Below the pieces are notes generated by a model, which was not told the DNA's origin, made no database searches, and saw only the letters and a list, made by a program, of their open reading frames with translations. A program made the position numbers and the translations under genes. From Orychophragmus violaceus (lineage: Eukaryota; Streptophyta; Magnoliopsida; Brassicales; Brassicaceae): DNA of 64,000 bases. The DNA lies in contig CM058236.1 of the NCBI GenBank assembly GCA_030180135.1, positions 64,569,728-64,633,727 on the forward strand, in the 5' to 3' direction. Shown here piece after piece: positions 22,172 through 31,588 of this stretch (its first letter is position 1; every line of letters begins with the position of its first letter).

Positions 22172-22658
22172 TGAAAGCTCAAGATGTTATTGGACTATGG
22201 AGCGTAACACACAAGGTGTCATGGACAACACAAGACGTGACGTGAGGCACAAGTAAGCTATCGCAAGTTGGAATTTCAAGATATGGAAATATTCTATATT
22301 GTGAGAATATAGAATATTTGCGAGATATGAAGATCTTGGATGTTGAGATATTCTGGAGGAGTCGACAAGTATAAAAGCGTGACTCAAAAGAAGATTTAGG
22401 TCAGCCATCTTGAGAGAAAAAGAGTGGTGACATAAACCGAGAGATTGTGTGTAACGATTGGTGAGTGAACAAAAGAGAGAAGTGCAACTGCTGTTGTACA
22501 GTAAGGTTGGGTAGATTAGGATTTGGTCAGTGTCGTTTCACGTTGGTGAAGACGAATAAAACTGATTGAACAAGATTACCTTGTAATTTGTTCAAGCGAA
22601 TTCTAATAAAGTGTTTGGTTTTGCGCACTACTGAGTTCTATCACAGAAATCCATATTA
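22172..22658 (+). repeat. 3' LTR of the large copia
   Basis: Direct repeat of 6063-6549 with about eight differences. The 14-bp hairpin at 22287-22319 is unchanged. Confidence 0.88.
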
Positions 22659-22842
22659 TCCGTTATTTCAAGTTTGGCGAAGAAAAAAGCATGTGCAGGA
22701 CGAACTAGACAGCTTGATGCATTATGTATCTACTAATAATGCATATTCTGACCTTTTGAGTGAAATTCAGCAAAAGGAAAATCCATGGACTAGACAATGG
22801 GAATGGAACACGCTCCTACCCAGATCTAGTAATGCATGTTCT
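22659..22842 (+). pseudogene. Exon-like fragment between two retrotransposons
   Basis: 184 bp with an open frame on the plus strand: PLFQVWRRKKHVQDEL..., then NAYSDLLSEIQQKENPW and ending NTLLPRSSNAC. Codon use and residue mix look like a real exon, not transposon coding. It is bounded by the large copia LTR on the left and a Ty3/gypsy LTR on the right. I do not recognise the protein. It could be a piece of a destroyed host gene or of an unlisted transposon. Confidence 0.4.
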
Positions 22843-23242
22843 TGTTGGATATGGGTTTAGCAACCATCCATAAGCCCATTGGAAATCTAATTAAATAAAC
22901 TATGTTATCTCGGCCTAAGAAGATAGGCCCGCTAAGGAGTCAACAGCCCAAAGAAGAGTCAGCATCCAAGCGCTATAAATAGGACCCTTCACTTTTCATT
23001 CTAGAGGAGATTGTAACTTACGAGAGACCGAGCTACTTCTATAAAGCTCCGACCTCGAGTATTGCTTAGTGAGCACATCATTCGACGGACTCACACCTCG
23101 TACCATCATGTTCATTGCTCGGCTCCAGCCTTAAGATCAATAAAGAATCATTTCGTCCTTACTTTGTATTTACATTTCATCCCGTAGTTCAGATATCTCA
23201 GATCGCAGCTCGTAATATTGACTAGGTCGGATTTCTGTAACA
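22843..23242 (+). repeat. 5' LTR of the Ty3/gypsy element
   Basis: TGTTGGATATGGG to TTCTGTAACA; matched by 29069-29468. Confidence 0.9.
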
Positions 23243-23247
23243 ACAAT

Positions 23248-23264
23248 TGGCGCCGACTGTGGGG
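23248..23264 (+). other. Primer-binding site
   Basis: TGGCGCCGACTGTGGGG lies five bases after the 5' LTR. Confidence 0.82.
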
Positions 23265-23476
23265 ATGATAAACTTCTTTGCGATCTAAGACGAAGCCGAG
23301 ATGATAACGACCCAAAATCGCTCGAGTGAACCCGAAGCCCGCTCGCCCCAAGTTCGGAGTCACCAATTTCGCCAGCTAACGCCGGAACCGACCAAACTGG
23401 GACAGCCAACACGCGTTGGAACGGAGCACGTTCAAACGATCAGAACCAGGACGTCTCCTCTCTCATAAGAATATTA

Positions 23477-24655
23477 ATGGCCCAGGTCGACGAGCTGACC
23501 AAAGACAACAATGCTCGCCTCGACGTGCTAACAAACAATCAAGTCTCGTGCAGAGAACATATCAACTACCTGCAGACCACCGGCTTCCAAGCGTCTCAAG
23601 CAACCAAAAACCCTACCCCGCGACTTCCAAGGGTCTTGTTCGGAGAAACACCACCTCTGAACACCGAATCTAGCAAACGACCAACTATCCACCTAGAGTT
23701 GCCACCGACCGGACACACCCAAAACCAGAGCGAAGGTAGCAGAAACAGTGAACTCGAATCACTCAAGATCCAACTGGATAATATGACGTCGAAGGTTCAC
23801 AAAGCGACCAGCTCAGCCCCCGAAATAGATAGGGTCCTGAAGGAAACCCAAAACACACCATTCACAAGTAAGATAACAGGGACACTGGTAAAACACCCTT
23901 GGAAGATCAAGCTGCCTACTTACGACGGCAGCTCGGATCCGCGACAGTACATGAGGGCCTTCACTATCGCGATGGGACGAACCCAATTTTCACCAGAAGA
24001 GCGCGACGCCGGCTTCTGCCAGTTGTTCGTCAAAAATCTGAGCGGAGCCGCTCTCAACTGGTTCTCGCGGCTGGAAGCGCACTCCATCGACAGCTACCAT
24101 CAGCTAACGACCACCTTCCTGAAGCATTACTCCATGTTCATCCAGGAAGGAGCCTCTAGCGCTGACCTCTGGGCCGTAAGACAAGGGCCGAAAGAACCCT
24201 TCAGATCCTACATCGAAAGGTTCAAAGTTATCGTTTCAAAGATTACGGTAACGTATAATGAAGGACTCCTAGCACTAAGAAACGGACTTTGGTATGAATC
24301 GCCTTTTCGCGACGAGCTGGCCAAAAACAAGCCACAAACCCTTGAGGACGCCCTCCACCGAGCGGCCGTCTTCGTTGAGATAGAGGAGGAGAAGGATCTA
24401 CTCGCCAAGACGTTCGCCTCAGGCAAGAAAGGCAAGGATACAGCCCCAGACAACATTAATGACAAGGGAAAGAAAGCCACGACGTGCTACGTTGGCGAGC
24501 ATCAGCAGCAGGCAAGCCAACAAACGTTCCAACACCCTGGACTCAGCCAGACGATCCACCATAAAGGTCGACCGTGGTACAAGTACGTACAGTACGTAAA
24601 AAGAACTACACTCGACTTGATCTCTCTTCGGAGAGTACGTAGGCAACCCATGTAA
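23477..24655 (+). CDS. Ty3/gypsy gag, 392 codons, C-terminus fused to a post-pol tail
   Basis: Starts MAQVDELTKDNNARLD at 23477. The retrotransposon gag domain (Retrotrans_gag) runs from about residue 145 to 250: PTYDGSSDPRQYM, LNWFSRLEAHSIDSYHQL, TFLKHYSM, PFRSYIERFK. A charged helical region (FVEIEEEKDLLAK) and a Lys-rich stretch follow. The normal zinc knuckle and protease are absent. Instead the frame passes near residue 370 into VQYVKRTTLDL, which looks like sequence that normally follows pol. So this is a full capsid domain on a deletion product. The reading frame itself is undamaged, so a capsid-like protein could still be made. Confidence 0.85.
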   Translation: MAQVDELTKDNNARLDVLTNNQVSCREHINYLQTTGFQASQATKNPTPRLPRVLFGETPPLNTESSKRPTIHLELPPTGHTQNQSEGSRNSELESLKIQLDNMTSKVHKATSSAPEIDRVLKETQNTPFTSKITGTLVKHPWKIKLPTYDGSSDPRQYMRAFTIAMGRTQFSPEERDAGFCQLFVKNLSGAALNWFSRLEAHSIDSYHQLTTTFLKHYSMFIQEGASSADLWAVRQGPKEPFRSYIERFKVIVSKITVTYNEGLLALRNGLWYESPFRDELAKNKPQTLEDALHRAAVFVEIEEEKDLLAKTFASGKKGKDTAPDNINDKGKKATTCYVGEHQQQASQQTFQHPGLSQTIHHKGRPWYKYVQYVKRTTLDLISLRRVRRQPM

Positions 24656-26502
24656 GGTGCAGCCACTTTTAGTCTTTAATATCAAAACTTTCATGCATTT
24701 TCGTACAAACTAGCTTATAAAACAACTAACAATCGACATTCTGGCCAAATGTTCGATCCAATAAACATGTGTCCCATGCACAGTGGCATAACGTCACATC
24801 GTCGTTTCAACGACATAAGCCGGGGTCAGACCCGCACGAGTCCTTAGAAAAAGTTTTGTAAGCCGGACCTCCTCCGCATAACTGTTCGGGGACTCCACAA
24901 GATAAGCCGAGCACGTACTCGCACCTAGATAACTAAGCAGACGACGTGGTAAGCCGAGCCAATGCTCGCACTCATAAACTTCTGTGTATAAATGGGCGAG
25001 CTTTGAAAATCAAAAACAGAATAAGCCGAGCACGTACTCGTACTTATAATTTGACCTCGCCCAAAGCCGAGAAACGACTCGCACACGAAAAAAAATGTGT
25101 ATATAAAATATACAAAACAAGGAAGGAAAAGATAAAATTTCTTTTATTAAAAGCTCTCCCAATAATTACAAAGGTAACAAAAAAAGAGGTTACAAAGCTA
25201 ATCTAATTTCTTGGAACACGATTTCTTCCGGATCGGAGCTCGCGCGATAAACCCGATCTCTTTCAACAAGGAGCCGGGCTCCTTTCTTAAAACATGATTT
25301 CGTCGTCTGTCCCCGGCACGACCTCAAAGGAAGAAGCCCAGCAGTAAACAACGACGAAACCAGGCCGAGGAGGATCATCATGGGGTAAGAGAGCTCGGGC
25401 GAGCCAACCTCAGCACACCAAAAGGAGAGTTGGGACCCGGAGCCCGACCCCACGGTTCCCCTGGACAATCTGACATCGACTGCTCTCCCCAAAGGAATCC
25501 CCCCTTATTCGGAGGAAAATGAGCCAACTTGATGTCGAGCCCGCTGTCCTGCGAACAAATAAAAAAAAAACAAACAAGAAAGATTCAGCAAAAGACAAGC
25601 AAATCGAAAGACAAATTGCAACAAGTAACACACTTACGCGAAAAGAGACAAGTTCAAGACAGGACAGCCCTCGGCGCGTTACAAAAATCAGTGACACATC
25701 AGATCCACCTAACCGGAGGAACTGCGCGTCGCCCTTAAGTTCGCCAAAGCGACAAACAAGGGCGGCCATCGATATAAATCCATACATCGACAAGCCCCCA
25801 TTTCGCGGAGAAAAAACGAGCCCACTCGACAGAGAGGAAAACAAAAACTCCGGCGGCCGGAGTCGGCCAACGATCAACAATGGAACGAAACCCATTGGCA
25901 GAGCGGCCTTGCTGCCACAAAACGACCTTACGACCAAACCAGAATGAAAAAGCTAACCCGCACTTGACAAACAAAAGAAAAAGAAAGGAGAGGTGTCGTA
26001 TGATGTGAAAAACCAGAAGAATGGAAGGAGTATTTATAGACAACAAAGGCAGAAACCGCGGAAACGATGCATTCAATACAACGCGCCAGTTACCAACGCA
26101 CACATTCAATGTAAAAATGGCGGTCCACCTTTTTCCATAAACACGGCAAAGCAACTCCCAAGGAAAGCAGTAATGATGCGTGGACCAGGCCTCGAAAAAT
26201 CAAAACGACACGTCTACCGAGGATATCTAAACAAACCTCCCATAGGATAAAAAAAGAGGAAACGAGAAATCATCAGCCCGCACCAACAAAACAGAAGTAT
26301 AACGCGGGCCTTGATCGAACAAAAAGAAGAAGCAAGCAAAGCGTACATACAAAAGCTGAGAATACAAGTACTCGTACAAGTTCTACAAATGATACAAAAA
26401 AAAGAAAAACGATAGACACATAATCCGACGATCACAACGGATGCGTCGGAAGTAAATCCGTGACATCATCTCGACACGGTGACATGCAAATAACATCGAA
26501 AT
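24656..26502 (+). other. Non-coding body of the Ty3/gypsy element
   Basis: No ORF that I trust. 24816-25084 holds six hairpin repeats (listed separately). 25085-26500 has short mutually overlapping frames of low quality and A-rich tracts. The pol genes expected in a full element are missing. Confidence 0.6.
24816..25084 (+). repeat. Six-copy covarying hairpin series
   Basis: Each unit is TAAGC, a 4-nt arm, a 5-6 nt loop, the complementary arm, then CAC. Copies start at 24816 (CGGG/CCCG, loop GTCAGA), 24859 (CGGA/TCCG, loop CCTCC), 24903 (CGAG/CTCG, loop CACGTA), 24950 (CGAG/CTCG, loop CCAATG), 25022 (CGAG/CTCG, loop CACGTA) and 25063 (CGAG/CTCG, loop AAACGA). The last copy starts AAAGC, and the second and fifth have CAT and TAC tails. 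Arms change only in complementary pairs while loops vary freely, as expected for a structure kept at RNA or single-strand level. Confidence 0.8.
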
Positions 26503-28970
26503 CTAAGGGATCAGGTCGCAACTCATTGACTTACCGCTCCAGGAGAGGCCCGCTTCAAGCTTAGCAATCAGTGCAGAAGGAACCAGGACGCCACTATTCA
26601 CGAGCAGCTGATATGCGCTAAGAACACTGGACGCTTGATTAAACTCTAGCAGCTTGGGAATATAACGATCCACCTGTTCTCTCTCCGACCTCAACTTTTC
26701 CAACCGACCAGATGCCTTCCTATACGCGGCATCCCGCTCAGAATGAAGGCGCACGTCAAAGGATTCTCGAAGCCCGTCACACTCAACGATAAGAGAGTCA
26801 ACCTTCAATCTAAGAGAGCCGGCCTCAGATAGAAGGTTGCGTTTCTCTTCTTCGAGCTCAGCCAACCGCCTCTCCAAGACCGCTGCTTTCTCTCTCTCCA
26901 AGGACAAAGCAGCGGAAGCCCCTTTTGCCTCGTCAATATCTTTGCGAACCTGCTTCAAATCGCGAGCCGAACACCGCGGCGAATCAACTTGTTCCCTAAG
27001 GACGTTCTCCGTCGATTTCGCCTGGCGCCTCTCAGACTCATACGAATCTCGAAGCTGGTTCAGAATCGCACACACCATAACAAGGTGATGACTTAGTTCC
27101 TCCTGAAGACGCGGCTTGTGCATGTCTGAAACAGGCATGAGATCCTTGACCGGACCAGCCTTGAGCCTCTGAACGAGACTGGTACACGACGACATATCGT
27201 TTATCAAAGGCGCCTTCCCCTTATGGATGTACGACCAAGGCGGCTCGCTCAAACTAGGTACGACATCCACTGATCCAGTCGTTAGGTCGGCAGCTCGAAC
27301 AGAGGATGATGAAGGCTGAACTCCCTCGGGACGCTCGACGTCATTCCCAAGGCTCGACTGCCGTTCCTCCTGGCGAAAAGCCCCAGCAGACAAAACGACC
27401 TGATCCGAGGCATGCTCCGACACTTCCTGTGATCGGCCACTCCTCCCTTCACAAGTATCGGAGATATCATCAGGAATAATCACCGGCGAATCTGTCACCG
27501 ACGCCCTTACTTCAGAAGTCCTCTGTCTCTTCCTAGATAGTCGAGGTGATGGCGGCTCGTTACCAGCAGAAGAATCCATCTCCAGAAACGCTAAATGCAG
27601 CAAAAACAACAACTTCAGCGTCACAGACTAATCCTTTAAAAAAAGGGGGAGGGAGAAGAGTACACATACCTAAATCGACCTTCCGTAGACAATCACGGAC
27701 CCTCTGATCAAACCGACGCTTGGCCCCTTCGTCCTTCGATGAAGGCCTGTTCACACCACCGTGAGCCCTCAGTCTATCCAAATCCTTCGTAAACACCGCG
27801 TTCCAGCAGCTCGAAGTGGAACGAACTACAAAAGCAAAAACGAACCTATAAAAACCAATGAAAATAGCACGCAAACACAGAACAAGAAAGACTACCAGGT
27901 TTATAGTTCCAAGGTGATCGAAAAACTTTGCTCGCATCAAAGGACAGTGCGCAGTTTACACGCGCGAAAAATAGCCATCTTGCCAATCAGAAGTCCTGTC
28001 TGGAGGATCAGACACTACCCTCAAATGGCGACCATGCCTAAATCTCACATAGAACGTACCAGAAGTCCCCGGGTTGACCGAAATCGACGTCAGCTCCTAA
28101 AAAAAAATGAGTAGACATATCTACCCCGCTATCAGCTGCCACAACTAATATACCTAATATATTGCGAATAGCGGACGGGCATAGCTGAGATAAAGGAATC
28201 TCCCTGGCCTCGCAATACTCAACTAAAATCCTAGGAAGGGGGAAAAGTAAAAAACACTCAGTGAACCAACACTCGTACAAGCAGACCCAACCAGAAGGAG
28301 CATCCCAGGGCCGCTCGTGCAAGGTTGGCAGTCAAAATTCAAGACCGGAAACACGAGAATATCGCTCGACAATACCATCTAAATCCGCATGCTCACAAAC
28401 AGACGAGCGGATCGCCCTGGGGATCACAACTTTCGTCTCTCCCACCCCCTTCGGAGGTGCCGCCTGGGAACGACAGTCAGGAACGACCGAGCTGTTTTCC
28501 GAGCAGTCATCAACCCTAATGTCGCTTTCGCGATAATTCGTTCCGTCGCCATCACCAAGATTTCGCCCCATCATGACAGTAGATTCGCGACCCCCAGACA
28601 ACTCCATTGCGGCTCGACTACCACGAAATCGGCGAGGTTTTCTTCCAGACCGGGACATCAAAAAATCCTCATCAACCTTAATCGACCTAGATACGGTGGG
28701 ACTAGCACTGGAAGACTCGGAAAAATTGGAATTGTCACCACCAGTAGAAGAATGCTCACTAGAATCTACCTGCATGATCACAACAACGAACGTGAAGCAA
28801 AGACTGAGAATGAAAAGACAAGTTACCTGAGAAACGGAATCTGAAAGGACGGAACTTCGTGAAAAGGAAAAAGCAATTCTTTGCAAAATATAAGAAGTCG
28901 TAACGCCAACGGTTCGCGTTTTTTCCAAAGAATCGTGGGTAAAGCCAGAGGAAGAACACTTGCGAATCAA
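26503..28970 (-). pseudogene. Antisense ORF region of the Ty3/gypsy element (Transposase_28-like plus coiled coil)
   Basis: Several minus-strand pieces read as one former gene, probably with introns. 28970-28332 is a Ser-rich N-terminal part ending VSGLEF and a TGA stop. The same frame continues at once with LPTLHERPWDAPSGWVCLYEC and FPLPRILVEYCEAREIPLSQL (to 28038), matching from memory the Pfam family called putative gypsy-type transposon. Weaker pieces lie at 28100-27970 (FRHGRHLRVVSDPP) and 27830-27665. A 373-codon frame (27624-26503) has an Arg/Ser-rich start and a long coiled coil (ERRLAELEEEKRNLLSEAG). Exon borders are uncertain. Its role is unknown; antisense ORFs of this kind are described in Tat-lineage elements. 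Confidence 0.65.
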
Positions 28971-29047
28971 GACCGGTCGGTTTAATTAGATTTCCTCCTG
29001 ACTTAAATGCTCAAGGAAATCCGCCGAGCTCAGCATCATGACTCGAC

Positions 29048-29068
29048 AGACTGGGGGGGGGGACTAAT
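29048..29068 (+). promoter_or_regulatory. Polypurine tract of the Ty3/gypsy element
   Basis: A G-run of ten within GACTGGGGGGGGGGACTAAT abuts the 3' LTR. Confidence 0.75.
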
Positions 29069-29468
29069 TGTTGGATATGGGTTTAGCACCCATCCATAAG
29101 CCCATTGGAAATCTAATTAAATCAACTATGTCATCTCGGCCCAAGAAGATAGGCCCGCTAAGGAGTCAACAGCCCAAAGAAGAGTCAGCACCCAAGCACT
29201 ATAAATAGGACCCTTCACTCTTCATTCTAGAGGAGATTGTAACTTACGAGAGACCGAGCTACTTCTATAAAGCTCCGACCTCGAGTATTTCTTAGTGAGC
29301 ACGTCATTCGACAGACTCACACCTCGTACCATTATGTTCATTGCTCAGCTCCGGCCTTAAGATCAATAAAGAATCATTTCGTCCTTACTTTGTATTTACA
29401 TTTCATCCCGTAGTTCAGACATCTCAGATCGCAGCTCGTAATATTGACTAGGTCGGATTTCTGTAACA
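29069..29468 (+). repeat. 3' LTR of the Ty3/gypsy element
   Basis: Direct repeat of 22843-23242. Confidence 0.9.
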
Positions 29469-31330
29469 ATAGTTGACGATCATTTAAATGATAAAAGGAG
29501 TCATTTCAATTCAGCCACTCACTAGCATCAAAATTTATATTGATGATATTATCATTTCTTTGTAGTAATAAGGAAGAAATTCAAAACACAAAATCCTTTC
29601 TTAAAACTGCTTTTGATTTTAAAGATTGGGTGAACTGAAATACTTTCTTAGCATAAAAGTATATTGTTTAGTATAACTATTTTTACCCCAAAGAAAATAT
29701 ACACCTGATCTTCTTAGTGGAATAAAAAAAACTTAGGGAAACCATATAACAACATTAGACAAACCAAAGATTGTGGGTAAGCTTATTTATCTTACAATTA
29801 CTCATCATGGTTGTATTTTGTTGTGGATCAGGCCAATCAACACATACAATCTCCAACAGGGTTTTTTTTTGTCAAACGAAATTCATTCGAAATTAAAAGG
29901 GGGTACTAGTCGATTACAGATACTTGAGATTCGAATTGCCTTAGAGCTGATTTTGCAAGTTCATCAGCTCTCATGTTCTCAAGTCTAGGTACATGTTCAA
30001 ACACACACCGTTGAAACAAATTTGACATATTTTGGATGTCGATTTGGATTCCATACTCCGATAGCTTTCTGTTGTTTTTAGGGCTTCAATCAGGATCAGT
30101 GAGTCAGAGGCGAACCTCAATTTCGTGAAACCCCTGTTCTTTTCGTCCTTGATCGCTTCTAGCAACGCCACCGCCTCCGCCGTTAAAGGGTTAGCCATGT
30201 ATCTTCGTGTTTCTTGCCCTAGAAAGAAGTCTTCCTTTTCCTGATTTGAGAAGCTCCATCCCAATCCTGCCTTCAGTTCCTCTTTGGCCCAGGCTGCGTC
30301 CGAATTACAGAGAATATCCCCATCTTGCACAGTTTTTCGGTATGCCTTCTTCTCAGTGTGCTTGTTATTTGCTTCGATTTGCTCCTCATCTCCCTTTTGT
30401 GCTTCATTCCACTCTCGTGTTGCCTTGATTGCTTTTGTTATACACTCTTGGGGCGATTCTGATCTGCTTTCGAATATTTTCTTGTTCCTTGCACAATCTC
30501 CAACGGCTCATCAGTGAAATATGGTGGAAAGGATCATCAAGTACATGAAGAAACTCCGAGCAAATGTATATGGATGAAAAAGAATGGACACACAACAATC
30601 GTTGGTAGGAGATAAGATTGACGGGAAATCATCTACAGAATAATGCACATTTGTTGGTGAGATACTTGTCACTTGGAAGAGTAAGAAGCAGAAAATGGTT
30701 ACAATGTCAAACGCAAAAGCAAAATATTGGGCATGCCGAATACGTAGAACTAACGAACTCATATGGCTTAAGTCACTTTTCTAGATCTCGAGATTAAGAC
30801 TCCTCAAATTATCATTATGCATTGTGACAACTAAGAAGCTATTTATATTACATCCAACTTTATTTTTTATGAACGCACAAAGCACATTGAAATCGAATAT
30901 CATCACATACGTGAGAAAGTGAAACTTGGAATCATATCTCCAACTTATATAAGAATTTCTTATCAAATTTCAGACAATTTCACCAGAGCAGCTAATTCAA
31001 AAGTGTCCAACCATATTCAAAGCAAATTTGGCTTAATTCAGCTTCACCTGCCAAGCTTAAGAGAAATATTAAAAGATAGTCATTGGTGTTCTTACATAAA
31101 GTTGAATATGAAGGAGTTATATGCCGTCCAAAATTAACTACAACAACTTTTCTTTAACTCATTATAATAGACGAAATCATAAATTATTTCTCTCATTCAT
31201 TTAATTTATCATTTATGTAACATCCAAATAAATTTTGGGTATATGGAAATAGATTTAAAAACACTGATTTGGCTACATATGTCATCAAAGTTTATTTATA
31301 TTTTCTATCATTTTTCTTTCAAACCACTTG
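29469..31330 (+). mobile_element. Decayed Ty1/copia pol remnant
   Basis: Translated fragments with many stops match copia pol in order. Near 29530-29720 there is reverse transcriptase (NKEEIQNTKSFLKTAFDF, then a WVN...FL variant). After the LINE insertion, 30510-31050 gives RNase H (TWKSKKQKMVTMSNAKAKYW, LIWLKSL) and the ending KANLA-F-FTCQA. No LTR was found, and the start of the element is missing. 31060-31330 is AT-rich with nothing identifiable. Confidence 0.65.
29861..30492 (-). mobile_element. 5'-truncated LINE inserted in the copia remnant
   Basis: A T-run at 29862-29870 (poly(A) on the minus strand) starts a 632-bp insert. It is flanked by near-identical 14-15 bp duplications ACAATCTCCAACAGG (29846-29860) and ACAATCTCCAACGG (30493-30506). 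The insert encodes only the 3' end of a plant LINE: an RNase H-like domain (30330-29971: NSDAAWAKEELKAGLGWSF, LTAEAVALLEAI, FASDSLILIEAL). Truncation at the 5' end and long duplications are typical of target-primed reverse transcription. Confidence 0.88.
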
Positions 31331-31588
31331 AACTAACCCACCGGTGGATAGATGAGGGTGGACATAAAAGCCTAAAATGAACGTGGAACCCACGGACACT
31401 GGCAGGGCGGCGATGGCGATAGAGATTAGGGTTTCCGTAAGGCTCTCGATCTCCCAAGAAAAATCGTTCTGTTGAGTAGATCCGAACCCTAATCGTTTCA
31501 TTCAGTGATAGCTTCTCTATTCATTGCTCATTCGGATCTCCGTATCCTGTCCTAGCGGCTATTTTCTCCAAAGTCAAGCAGATCTGAA

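Larger units (their letters stand above)
6063..22658 (+). mobile_element. Large Ty1/copia element with a third ORF (Sirevirus-like layout)
   Basis: 487-bp LTRs (6063-6549 and 22172-22658), a Met-tRNA primer site and an AAAAAGGGGGAGA purine tract define the element. Without its nested guest (12954-20775) it is about 8.8 kb. Order: LTR, gag, protease, integrase, reverse transcriptase, RNase H, a hairpin-bearing spacer, a third ORF, LTR. A downstream extra ORF in a copia is the layout known from the Sirevirus/Endovir group; lineage is inferred from layout only. The LTRs differ at about eight positions by eye. Gag-pol has two stops, one frameshift and a deletion, so this copy is dead. No clear target duplication is seen: the left flank ends AGTTT, while the right flank begins TCCGT or CCGTT depending on where the LTR ends. 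Confidence 0.88.
22843..29468 (+). mobile_element. Pol-less Ty3/gypsy element, Tat-like, with an antisense ORF
   Basis: Two 400-bp LTRs (22843-23242 and 29069-29468, TGTTGG...GTAACA) enclose 5.8 kb. The primer site is TGGCGCCGACTGTGGGG, the kind used in the Tat/Athila branch. There is a Ty3-type gag in the sense direction and a Transposase_28-like reading region in the antisense direction, a combination reported for Tat-lineage elements such as Grande. Protease, reverse transcriptase and integrase are missing; gag appears joined to a post-pol tail near 24580. The LTRs differ at about fourteen sites by eye. No target duplication is seen (left flank GTTCT, right flank ATAGT). Confidence 0.85.

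Noticed and set aside
24816..25084. CRISPR-like array
   Set aside because: Short irregular spacing, variable repeats and a plant retrotransposon context; the units are hairpins, not CRISPR repeats.
25410..25937. 175-codon minus-strand frame in the gypsy body
   Set aside because: Overlaps an equally long plus-strand frame, has no recognisable domain and lies in the non-coding spacer.
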